64,000 nt of DNA from Enterococcus timonensis (GTDB lineage: Bacteria; Bacillota; Bacilli; Lactobacillales; Enterococcaceae), in NCBI RefSeq assembly GCF_900104595.1, contig NZ_FNVY01000004.1:744001-808000 (forward strand), given 5' to 3'. The notes beneath the pieces were generated by a model that was not told the DNA's origin, searched no databases, and saw nothing but the letters and a program-made list of their open reading frames with translations. The translations under genes and the position numbers were made by a program. Numbering within the stretch: position 1 is the stretch's first letter; the number at the start of each line of letters is the position of its first letter. Positions 17,971 through 24,516 of the stretch are shown piece by piece.

Positions 17971-18468
17971 TTAATCTTGACGATAACGCATCGTAATTCC
18001 TTTTAGAAAATTGCGGGCATAACGGTCGCCACAAACCATATAATTTCTTTGGCCTTCTTTACGCAAAATGGCACTGATTTCACTGGGTGAAGCGTAAACT
18101 CCCGCCAAATGTAAAACGTCTAAAATATCATCACTAGTCATGGACAAAGCAATGCGCACTTTTTTAAGCAACACATTATTCACACTATCCTGATTCGTGA
18201 TTTGAAAAGGTTTAGGCGGAGTCGTGCCAGGTTTTATTTCTTGTTTCCCACGTTTAAAAATGATCAGTCCATTTAAAAATGTTTCTAACGTTTTTGCATC
18301 ACAAAACGCATCTCGCATCAGATCTTTGTCATCAGGTTGCTTAGTTAAAAGTTCTCCTAATTTAAGTGGATCAATTTTCATACCACCTAAATCAAAAATT
18401 TCAATCATTTCCTGATTTTTTAAATCTAAGGCATAACGTAAACGTATCAGTATATTGTTGTTGTTCAT
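17971..18468 (-). CDS. DUF1456 (YehS) family protein
   Basis: This 165-residue cytoplasmic protein of unknown function consists of two homologous halves. NNILIRLRYALDLKNQEMIEIFDLGG near the start resembles VLLKKVRIALSMTSDDILDVLHLAGV near residue 100, and each is followed by a small helix ending in an FLNG or FLKG motif. This tandem repeat is the hallmark of the DUF1456/YehS family, which is widespread but uncharacterised. The ribosome binding site is AGGAGG. A TTGACA promoter and a 21-bp palindrome overlapping its -10 lie upstream, so it is probably controlled by a repressor. The ssrA promoter begins right downstream. Confidence 0.88.
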   Translation of the reverse strand: MNNNNILIRLRYALDLKNQEMIEIFDLGGMKIDPLKLGELLTKQPDDKDLMRDAFCDAKTLETFLNGLIIFKRGKQEIKPGTTPPKPFQITNQDSVNNVLLKKVRIALSMTSDDILDVLHLAGVYASPSEISAILRKEGQRNYMVCGDRYARNFLKGITMRYRQD

Positions 18469-18498
18469 CTTTCCTCCTATTTAACTTTCTCACTTGTT

Positions 18499-18519
18499 TA
18501 TTCAAATTAAATTTGAATA
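18499..18519. promoter_or_regulatory. Perfect 21-bp palindrome over the DUF1456 promoter
   Basis: TATTCAAATT and AATTTGAATA mirror perfectly around one central A. It overlaps the -10 of the DUF1456 promoter, the usual place for a dimeric repressor. A degenerate half copy (ATTCAAATTTAG) lies near 18573. The cognate regulator is unknown. Confidence 0.7.
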
Positions 18520-18545
18520 TCTCATTTTCATACTATCCATGTCAA
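18516..18545 (-). promoter_or_regulatory. Promoter of the DUF1456 gene
   Basis: Minus-strand TTGACA (18540-18545), 18 bases, GATATT (18516-18521). Confidence 0.6.
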
Positions 18546-18652
18546 TCATACATAACAAAAAAATATTTTGCAATTCAAATTTAGTTTAAGAAAATTGTAT
18601 TCTAATCTATGGATAAAAAAATCTGACGCTGAAAATTCAACAAATAAATTTT

Positions 18653-18699
18653 AAAAAATCGCAGAGAAAAGGGATAAGTCCCTGACTCTGCGATTTTTT
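18653..18699 (-). terminator. Terminator of the azoreductase gene
   Basis: AAAATCGCAGAG and CTCTGCGATTTT form the outer stem and AGGGA/TCCCT an inner stem, with U/A runs on both sides. Confidence 0.88.
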
Positions 18700-18711
18700 C
18701 ATAGTTAACTC

Positions 18712-19332
18712 TTAAAAAGTTTTAGCTACTTCTTTGGCTTCTTTTTCGGCAGCTGCGATAATATCTTTTGCTTGGTCTGGGAAATGATCCATCCCTTCAA
18801 CATTAATTTTAGCAACTCGTTTAGTTCCTAAAGATTCTAAGATAGCATGAACATACACACTGCCAGGATCTTTACCATCATATTTGCCACCTGCAGCTTG
18901 AATATGAACCATTTTTTTACCAGGTAATAAAGCAATATGACCGGTCTCAGTATAGCGGAAGGTTTCGCCCACTACAGTTATTGAATCAAACCACGATTTT
19001 AATTTACTTGGAATATTAAGATTCCACATAGGATTAGCAATAACAACTTTGTCAGCTTTTTTATATTGAGCTAAAGAAGCATTGAATTGATTTAAGTTTT
19101 TTTGAACTTGTTCAGAGAAGTCAGTAAATGCTGCTCCATTTGCCAATGCACCCCAAGCTTCAATCATTGGTCCATCAAGATCTGGAAATTCTTCGGCAAA
19201 TAAATCAATTACTTCGATTTGATCGTCTTTATGTTCTGCTCTGTAGGCATCCATGAAGACATCTAAAATGTGAATCGTCCGTGATTTGTCTGCCCCGAAA
19301 GGATGGGCTTTTACTACTAATACATTACTCAT
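18712..19332 (-). CDS. azoR: FMN-dependent NADH-azoreductase
   Basis: This 206-residue flavodoxin-fold quinone/azo-dye reductase has NVLVVKAHPFGADKSRTIHI for FMN phosphate binding, VIANPMWNLNIPSKLKSWFDSI as the family signature, and the strand/loop VHIQAAGGKYDG near the isoalloxazine. Length and motifs match AzoR. Such enzymes act as cytosolic homodimers on quinones and aromatic azo compounds with NADH, as part of electrophile defence. It has its own TTGCCA/TAAAAT promoter and a terminator, so it is monocistronic although it sits beside a MarR-controlled SDR unit. Confidence 0.92.
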   Translation of the reverse strand: MSNVLVVKAHPFGADKSRTIHILDVFMDAYRAEHKDDQIEVIDLFAEEFPDLDGPMIEAWGALANGAAFTDFSEQVQKNLNQFNASLAQYKKADKVVIANPMWNLNIPSKLKSWFDSITVVGETFRYTETGHIALLPGKKMVHIQAAGGKYDGKDPGSVYVHAILESLGTKRVAKINVEGMDHFPDQAKDIIAAAEKEAKEVAKTF

Positions 19333-19383
19333 AAGTTTTCTCCCTTTTAATAAATTATTTATTTGAAAAATTTCTACTTTTTT

Positions 19384-19412
19384 ATTTTATGGTGTGTAGT
19401 CCCTATTGGCAA
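19384..19412 (-). promoter_or_regulatory. Promoter of the azoreductase gene
   Basis: Minus-strand TTGCCA (19407-19412), 17 bases, TAAAAT (19384-19389). Confidence 0.65.
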
Positions 19413-19456
19413 ATATTATGATTAACTCAAAAAAGAAAATTTTTTATGTTTCTTCG

Positions 19457-19651
19457 TTATTTAAATACTTCTTGCACCCGTCCCACTTGCCCATCTGTCA
19501 GCATTACCTTTATCCCATGAGGATGGGTGCTACTGTTAGTGAGTAGTTTTGCAACTTGTCCTTCAGTACGTTTCCCGGTACGTTGGTCGGCTTTTAGTAC
19601 AATGCTAACCTTGTCTCCGATGGCAATATTACTTCTCTTTTTACCGTCCAT
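19457..19651 (-). CDS. ywbE: YwbE family protein
   Basis: This small 64-residue basic protein contains IAIGDKVSIVLKADQRTGKRTEGQVAKLLTNS and HPHGIKVMLTDGQVGRVQEV, the complete single domain of the YwbE (DUF2196) family, a KOW/SH3-like beta-barrel of unknown function. Fusions and sequence suggest nucleic-acid binding, but that is an inference. The ribosome binding site AAAGGATG precedes the ATG. It follows the SDR gene by 38 bases and may be the last gene of the MarR-SDR unit. Confidence 0.88.
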   Translation of the reverse strand: MDGKKRSNIAIGDKVSIVLKADQRTGKRTEGQVAKLLTNSSTHPHGIKVMLTDGQVGRVQEVFK

Positions 19652-19689
19652 TAGTCACATCCTTTCAATTTTGTAGAAAAAATTATCAA

Positions 19690-20619
19690 TTATGATGGTC
19701 CCCAACCATAAAAATTTGGATTATTTAATAATTTTGGTAAGGTTTCATCACGAACTAACTTAGTGTAAACAGCACTCATATTCCAAAGTTCCAAAGCATT
19801 TTCTTTATGATAAGAAAGCTCGGAAAATTCAATGGCCTCTGTGCTTCGGTCATAGTAATTTCCAGAAATATTCCCATAAGCATTTTCTGTCATAAGTTTA
19901 GCTAAAGCTGTTGAAGAATCTGATAGTGAACCGTTACGATCCATTAGCTTCACAAAAAATGACACTGGAATATTTGGCATAAAATTGGTATCTGTCATAT
20001 AGCCTGGATTAAAAGCATTCACAGTAATGGTTGACTCAATATATTCCAACCTGTGGGCCAATTCGTAAGTAAAATAAAGATTACACAACTTAGAATAAGA
20101 ATACCGCATTCCTTTATCAGCTAATTTTTCATCTGGCTTAGCTAACGCCGGCGTCCCTGTCCAACTAAGCTGTCGGCCGGGGGGATTATGCATATCACTA
20201 CTGATTACCATAATCCGCGCAGACTCTGACATACATGGCAGAAGTAATGTCGTCAGCAAATAATGTCCTAAATGATTGGTTTCAAAAATAATATCAAAAC
20301 CATCAGACGTTAATCCAGTATGACTGCCACTAATTCCAGCATTACAAATCAAACCATCGATCTGTGGCAATCCTAATTCTTGATATTGTTTTACAAAATT
20401 TCTTACGGATTTTATAGAAGATGTGTCTAAATCTAGATCAATAATATTTCGATTCCCCGTGCGCTCTATCAAATCATTTTTGGCTTTTTCAGCCTTTTCT
20501 TTATTACGGCACGCCAGGATTACTTGATAGTCTTCGGTCTGTTCAGCAATCTTTTCAGCTGTTGCAAATCCCAATCCGGAATTAGCGCCAGTGATAATGA
20601 TTGTTTTCATTTCAGCCAT
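19690..20619 (-). CDS. Short-chain dehydrogenase/reductase (protochlorophyllide-reductase-like SDR)
   Basis: This 309-residue cytosolic NAD(P)-dependent oxidoreductase has the cofactor loop TGANSGLGFATA, the structural LICNAGISG, the catalytic serine in VISSDMHN and the YSYSK tyrosine/lysine pair. The long form with an insertion after the serine resembles the WWOX/retinol-dehydrogenase and protochlorophyllide-reductase branch common in bacteria. The substrate is unknown. It lies in a MarR, OB-fold, SDR arrangement, which suggests inducible stress or xenobiotic metabolism. The ribosome binding site is a G-rich run 8 bases before the ATG. Confidence 0.88.
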   Translation of the reverse strand: MAEMKTIIITGANSGLGFATAEKIAEQTEDYQVILACRNKEKAEKAKNDLIERTGNRNIIDLDLDTSSIKSVRNFVKQYQELGLPQIDGLICNAGISGSHTGLTSDGFDIIFETNHLGHYLLTTLLLPCMSESARIMVISSDMHNPPGRQLSWTGTPALAKPDEKLADKGMRYSYSKLCNLYFTYELAHRLEYIESTITVNAFNPGYMTDTNFMPNIPVSFFVKLMDRNGSLSDSSTALAKLMTENAYGNISGNYYDRSTEAIEFSELSYHKENALELWNMSAVYTKLVRDETLPKLLNNPNFYGWGPS

Positions 20620-20700
20620 AGATAAGCCCCCCTTTCCATGCGTTTAAAACGACAGTGAAATAGTTGAAATCAGCGAAACTATTTGAGTGCTACTTGACTG

Positions 20701-21009
20701 CTATATTACTTCTTTGACTTCACATTTTTTCATAACGACCGTTTTCTGGACAAAGCCATAGAAGTTTCCTAAAATAGTCACCTTGCTACCGATTTTTACA
20801 TTTGCGTATTCTGGTTCAGCCAGGACACATAATATATTTGCACCGTCGTTCTTTGATGTTCCAAACTCGATAGACGGCAAGCCATACATATCTGGTCCGA
20901 GATATGTGGCGATTCCTTCTACTAAAATTTTTTCAGCAGATTGAGATTTTGCATCCGGACCATCTTTATAGCGATTGTAAAGTTCAGAACTCGTGATTTT
21001 TTCAAGCAT
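20701..21009 (-). CDS. Small OB-fold (tRNA_anti-like) protein
   Basis: This 102-residue protein starts at the ATG at 21009, which has AAAGGAGA eight bases upstream; a longer frame to 21054 has no good site. The N-terminal helix LEKITSSELYNRYKDGPD and the beta strands ILVEGIATYLGPDMYGLPSIEFG, NVKIGSKVTILGNFYGF and VVMKKCEVKEV are the pattern of OB-fold proteins of the tRNA_anti-like type. In that group the fold is not evidence of RNA binding. It lies between marR and the SDR gene, about 55 bases after marR, so it is probably part of the same operon. Confidence 0.7.
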   Translation of the reverse strand: MLEKITSSELYNRYKDGPDAKSQSAEKILVEGIATYLGPDMYGLPSIEFGTSKNDGANILCVLAEPEYANVKIGSKVTILGNFYGFVQKTVVMKKCEVKEVI

Positions 21010-21064
21010 CGTATTTATCTCCTTTATTTTTTTAAAATTATCATTGGTCAACATTTTTTAATAA

Positions 21065-21484
21065 TTAGATTTCAGCGATTAATCGGTTCATTATTCTGCG
21101 TAAACTTTTTTGATCTTCTACGTCCAAGACGCTGAGTAATTTTTCTTCACTGACGTCTGGGATATAGGCATATTTTTCAACTATTTTTTTTCCAGCAGGT
21201 GTTAGAGAAAGTGCATAAGCACGACGATCATTTTCAGAAGGCTCTCTGGTGGCCAGCCCCTTTTTTTCTAATTTATCAATTACTTGTACCATCAATGTCT
21301 TATCTTTTTGCATTTTTTTAGCCAGCTCATTTTGGTTGATTCCCGAATTGGATTCAATCAATTGCATCATACTAAAATTTTTTACCGTTAAGCCCTCGGG
21401 ACGTAAGGCAACTTGTAACGATTCAATCAACTTAAAATGTAATTTCAAAAATTGATAAGCCAAAATGTGATCAGCATCCCTCAT
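21065..21484 (-). CDS. MarR-family transcriptional regulator
   Basis: This 139-residue winged-helix dimer regulator has the helix-turn-helix ISGINQNELAKKMQKDKTLMVQVIDKLEKKGL-type core (roughly residues 48-83) and a wing with REPSENDRRAYALSLTPAGK, the MarR signature DxRxxxxxLTxxG. Regulators of this family repress stress and efflux genes and respond to phenolic or oxidising ligands. A good promoter and a perfect 7+1+7 palindrome just downstream of its start point imply autoregulation of the marR, OB-fold and SDR unit. The ribosome binding site is GGAGGG. Confidence 0.92.
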   Translation of the reverse strand: MRDADHILAYQFLKLHFKLIESLQVALRPEGLTVKNFSMMQLIESNSGINQNELAKKMQKDKTLMVQVIDKLEKKGLATREPSENDRRAYALSLTPAGKKIVEKYAYIPDVSEEKLLSVLDVEDQKSLRRIMNRLIAEI

Positions 21485-21510
21485 CGAATCCCTCCTTGTT
21501 TAGTTCATTT

Positions 21511-21525
21511 TATAAACAGTTTATA
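21511..21525. promoter_or_regulatory. Probable MarR operator
   Basis: TATAAAC and GTTTATA form a perfect palindrome around one base, at about +7 to +21 of the marR transcript, the usual place for MarR autorepression. I did not find a second copy in the window. Confidence 0.65.
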
Positions 21526-21538
21526 TACTACACTATGT

Positions 21539-21567
21539 ATCCTATGCTGATTTTTCATCCTTGTCAA
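21539..21567 (-). promoter_or_regulatory. marR promoter
   Basis: Minus-strand TTGACA (21562-21567), 17 bases, TAGGAT (21539-21544). Confidence 0.7.
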
Positions 21568-21785
21568 CGATAAGCAATTGCTGCAATTTTTTTTATGATT
21601 TGCTGAAAAAAAATATCCTGTGCGATTGGACTTGTTTAGAATTGGAAAACGAAAAATTTATTCCTTTTACAAAACAGAAAAATTTCCCTACTCAAATTAA
21701 AAATTTTTGTCACATAATTTTTACAAATTTCCTTTAAAGCATCCTTATCAAATTTCTCACTTTGTTCAACTAGAAATTTTAATCC
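21568..21785. other. Intergenic stretch with no recognisable element
   Basis: This AT-rich sequence lies between the divergent marR and aldo/keto reductase promoters. I see no open frame with a ribosome binding site, no strong hairpin and no repeat. Confidence 0.6.
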
Positions 21786-21814
21786 TTGACAGAAATTCGG
21801 ATAGCGTATACAGT
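21786..21814 (+). promoter_or_regulatory. Promoter of the aldo/keto reductase gene
   Basis: Consensus TTGACA (21786-21791). The -10 is either TACAGT at 17 bases or the better TATACA (21807-21812) at 15 bases. Confidence 0.65.
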
Positions 21815-21817
21815 TTA

Positions 21818-21831
21818 GTTAACCGGTAAAC
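21818..21831. promoter_or_regulatory. LacI-type operator before the aldo/keto reductase
   Basis: GTTAACCGGTAAAC is a 14-bp pseudo-palindrome (6 of 7 pairs) with the central CG typical of LacI/GalR operators. It sits at the start of transcription. With four extra bases upstream, 14 of 18 positions match the site before the hexulose-phosphate genes. Confidence 0.6.
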
Positions 21832-21866
21832 GTAATTGGCTCACTAAAATTTAGGAGGCTATTTTT

Positions 21867-22853
21867 ATGTATGAAGCAGCAGGTAAAAGATACGACACAA
21901 TGACCTATCGCAGAGCGGGTGACACTGGTTTACAACTTCCCGCCGTTTCTTTGGGCTTGTGGCGCGGCCACGGCGATGAGGGTGTTCTAGCGAATACGAG
22001 AAATATGATTAGAACGGCTTTTGACAAAGGAATTATTCATTTTGATTTGGCAAATAACTACGGTCCTTCTGCCGGAAGCGCGGAGTCGGCTTTTGGACAA
22101 ATTATGAAATTAGACATGATGCCGTATCGCGATGAAATGATTATCGCTTCCAAGGCTGGATTTGATATGTGGGATGGCCCTTATGGTTTTATGAGTTCAA
22201 AAAAACATTTAATTGCGAGTCTGGATCAAAGTTTGAAACGGACGAATCTAGATTACTTTGATATTTTTTATACCCATCGACCAGATCCGAAAACTAGTTT
22301 TGAAGAAACAGCCGAAACTTTAGACTTGATGGTTAGACAAGGAAAAGCACTTTATATTGGAATTTCCAATTATTCAGTTGCAGAAACTAAGAAAATGATT
22401 GACCTCTTCCAGAAAAAAGGTACACCATTTGTTATTCATCAAGTTTCTTACAATATGTTAAATCGGGAACCAGAAGATGGACTGCTAGAATTGCTAGCTG
22501 AAAATAATTTGGGCACAATTGCTTATGGTCCTTTAGCTGAAGGTTTGTTAACTGACGCCAGCAGCAAAAAAATTCCTGACAGTTTTCAAGCGCACCGAAC
22601 GAATGCTTCCCTATTAACTCCTGCTGAAAAACCCCACACCCAAGAAAAACTACAAAGTTTGCAAAAAATTGCCGCCGAGCGTGGTCAATCCCTTTCACAA
22701 ATGGCTTTAGCTTGGTTATTGCGCAATGAAGTTGTTACTAGCGTTGTTGTGGGAGCTCTCCAAGTCAAACACTTGGAAGATAATATTCAAGCTTTAGATA
22801 ATTTGGCATTTTCAAAAGAAGAACTTCAGTCAATCAATCAAATTTTAAATTAA
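21867..22853 (+). CDS. Aldo/keto reductase (YghZ-like)
   Basis: This 328-residue TIM-barrel NADPH-dependent reductase carries the catalytic tetrad: the aspartate and tyrosine of FDLANNYGPS, the lysine of IASKAGF and the histidine of FYTHRPD. The N-terminus YRRAGDTGLQLPAVSLGLW and the C-terminal cofactor part SVVVGALQVKHLEDNI complete the fold. It most resembles the YghZ/AKR14 group, which reduces L-glyceraldehyde 3-phosphate and methylglyoxal; the exact substrate here is not shown. The ribosome binding site is AGGAGG. A strong promoter with a LacI-type operator precedes it and a terminator follows, so it is a single-gene unit probably controlled by the LacI regulator at 24.5 kb. Confidence 0.9.
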   Translation: MYEAAGKRYDTMTYRRAGDTGLQLPAVSLGLWRGHGDEGVLANTRNMIRTAFDKGIIHFDLANNYGPSAGSAESAFGQIMKLDMMPYRDEMIIASKAGFDMWDGPYGFMSSKKHLIASLDQSLKRTNLDYFDIFYTHRPDPKTSFEETAETLDLMVRQGKALYIGISNYSVAETKKMIDLFQKKGTPFVIHQVSYNMLNREPEDGLLELLAENNLGTIAYGPLAEGLLTDASSKKIPDSFQAHRTNASLLTPAEKPHTQEKLQSLQKIAAERGQSLSQMALAWLLRNEVVTSVVVGALQVKHLEDNIQALDNLAFSKEELQSINQILN

Positions 22854-22861
22854 ATATTACC

Positions 22862-22897
22862 AAAAAATCTGGAGAACAATATGCTCTCCAGATTTTT
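22862..22897 (+). terminator. Terminator of the aldo/keto reductase gene
   Basis: AAAAATCTGGAGA and TCTCCAGATTTTT form a perfect 13-bp stem with a 9-base loop. Confidence 0.9.
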
Positions 22898-23000
22898 GTA
22901 CACAATGATTAGACTTGGGCGGTTAAATTATTTCAAGTGACTGTTAATGAGAAAAATGTTCGTCACCAAAAACGTTACTTAAACTTTTTTTGACAAAACA

Positions 23001-23045
23001 GAACCCCTTCTCAGAGATAAAAATTACCTGATCAAGGGGAATTTT
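23001..23045 (-). terminator. Probable terminator of the hexulose-phosphate unit
   Basis: Minus-strand TTCCCCTT and AAGGGG close a hairpin with an inner CAG/CTG helix, followed by a broken U-tract (TTCTGTTTTG). It is weaker than other terminators in the window. Confidence 0.5.
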
Positions 23046-23104
23046 TCAAAAACTCGAGAGATTTTAAAATTTCCAGAGTTTCTGGTCGAAATATTTTTCG
23101 CTAA

Positions 23105-23647
23105 TTATTCAACATTTACATGGGCTTTTAGCGCGGACTCTTTAGATACTTGATCACGTTGGGCAATTTTTTGAATCTGGGTGTCCAAAGTAATATGAAC
23201 CGTTTGATCGAAAAGTGTGGAAAGCAATTGGCTTGATTGAATGCCGCTGCCGGTTTTTGTTGCTCCTGGAACGATAATGACTTGATTGGCTAATTGGGCT
23301 AGCGGTGATTTTGCCTCACTGGTGAAAACAACAATGTCTAAACCAATTTTTTGAGCAGCTTGGGTATCGGCGACAATTCCTTTGGTAGTCCCAGAGCCCG
23401 AAACAGCTACCCAAGTGTCCCCTTTTTCAATAGCCGGCGTAATGGTTTCACCCATGACATAGACTTGGTAGCCAATGTGCATTAATCTCATGGCAAATCC
23501 CTTCGCCTGAAATCCGCTGCGACCTGCACCAATTACAAAAATTCGTTTGTCCTTTTTAAAATAAGGTAATGCTTGATCTAATTGATTTTCATCTACTAAT
23601 TTCATTACTTGATTGATTTCTTCCATAATACTTTCGATCGTGCTCAT
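23105..23647 (-). CDS. hxlB: 6-phospho-3-hexuloisomerase
   Basis: This 180-residue SIS-domain isomerase converts D-arabino-3-hexulose 6-phosphate to fructose 6-phosphate. FVIGAGRSGFQAKGFAMRLMHIG, WVAVSGSGTTKGIVADTQAA and PGATKTGSGIQSSQLLSTLFDQ match the HxlB/PHI family closely, with the SGSGTT phosphate loop. The length is normal. Its start overlaps the upstream synthase stop by 4 bases (ATGA), so the two enzymes are translationally coupled, as expected for sequential steps. It is controlled through the shared promoter and LacI-type operator upstream of the synthase. Confidence 0.92.
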   Translation of the reverse strand: MSTIESIMEEINQVMKLVDENQLDQALPYFKKDKRIFVIGAGRSGFQAKGFAMRLMHIGYQVYVMGETITPAIEKGDTWVAVSGSGTTKGIVADTQAAQKIGLDIVVFTSEAKSPLAQLANQVIIVPGATKTGSGIQSSQLLSTLFDQTVHITLDTQIQKIAQRDQVSKESALKAHVNVE

Positions 23648-24270
23648 TTGTGGACCTCCTGGATAAATTTATCTAAGGCAATTTCAATATGGTCAGCTTT
23701 AGTAATACTGGAGCCAACGATGACAATTTCAACAATTTTTTGAGCGGCCAAAGATTTTGTCGTTTCTAAATCAATCCCGCCAGCAACCGCTAGATGCTTA
23801 ATTTGTGGAAACGCGTGGTGAAAATAAGCCACCGTTTTGACTGCATCTTGATGATCCACTCGATCAATGGAATGATGAATACAAAAAATGGCCTCCTCAA
23901 ATGCCAGCAGTGACGCAATCTTTTTTTCGTCAACTTCAAGTAAGTCAATCATCATGGTCTTTCCAGATTGCTGAGTAACGTCATAACAAATTTTCAGAGT
24001 GTCTAGTGAAGCGGCCCCCATGACCGTCAAAATATCTCCACCGTAGCGAAAACCTTGTTTAAATTCATAGCCGCCTTCGTCAATTGTTTTCATATCAACT
24101 AATAATTCAGATTCAGTTAAAACTTCTCGCAACTGTTCAATGGCAATTGTTCCGTAATCTTTAATTAAAGAGGTGCCCATTTCAAAAATATCTGTTTTCC
24201 CGTTGATTTTTTTAGCAATCATCAGCGCCTCTTCTAAGGTCACTCTGTCGATTGCCGTCTGCAATTTCAA
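23644..24270 (-). CDS. hxlA: 3-hexulose-6-phosphate synthase
   Basis: This 208-residue TIM-barrel enzyme is of the OMP-decarboxylase suprafamily. LQTAIDRVTLEEAL opens the barrel, DIFEMGTSLIKDYG carries the phosphate-side glutamate, and LLVDMKTIDEGGYE has the D-x-K-x-x-D active-site motif, followed by GGDILTVMGAAS and AVAGGI. The relatives are hexulose-phosphate synthase (formaldehyde plus ribulose 5-phosphate) and 3-keto-L-gulonate-6-phosphate decarboxylase. The coupled hexuloisomerase favours the synthase. In non-methylotrophs this RuMP pair detoxifies formaldehyde or supplies pentose phosphates in reverse. No sugar transporter is nearby. The ribosome binding site is GGAGGG. Confidence 0.87.
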   Translation of the reverse strand: MKLQTAIDRVTLEEALMIAKKINGKTDIFEMGTSLIKDYGTIAIEQLREVLTESELLVDMKTIDEGGYEFKQGFRYGGDILTVMGAASLDTLKICYDVTQQSGKTMMIDLLEVDEKKIASLLAFEEAIFCIHHSIDRVDHQDAVKTVAYFHHAFPQIKHLAVAGGIDLETTKSLAAQKIVEIVIVGSSITKADHIEIALDKFIQEVHK

Positions 24271-24364
24271 AATTTTATCCCTCCGATTTTTTCAAAAATT
24301 AAGTTAGCATCTCATCTGTTAAAAATAATTCAGAAATTTCTTTAAGAATCAGATTTCTAAGCTC

Positions 24365-24393
24365 ATGGTAAATCGGTTCACTAAATTTGTCAA
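24365..24393 (-). promoter_or_regulatory. Promoter of hxlAB with operator in the spacer
   Basis: Minus-strand TTGACA (24388-24393), 17 bases, TACCAT (24365-24370). The LacI-type operator fills the spacer. Confidence 0.6.
24368..24381. promoter_or_regulatory. LacI-type operator before hxlAB
   Basis: Read on the minus strand, GTGAACCGATTTAC is a 14-bp pseudo-palindrome with central CG (5 of 7 pairs). Including the four preceding bases TTTA it matches the aldo/keto reductase site at 14 of 18 positions. It lies between -35 and -10, where binding blocks polymerase. Confidence 0.6.
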
Positions 24394-24403
24394 GAATCTC
24401 ATC

Positions 24404-24421
24404 AGCGGAAATTAATCCGCT
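24404..24421. promoter_or_regulatory. Inverted repeat in the hxlA-lacI intergenic region
   Basis: AGCGGA and TCCGCT are perfect 6-bp arms around AATTAA, upstream of the hxlA -35. It is unlike the LacI-type site and could be a second operator. Confidence 0.35.
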
Positions 24422-24516
24422 AAACTCCTCATTAAATAAACCTTTTTAAATTTTACTTTACAAAACCTAGTCCATCAGATAAATTGAACACAATAGTTAA
24501 AATGGAGGTTTCCACC

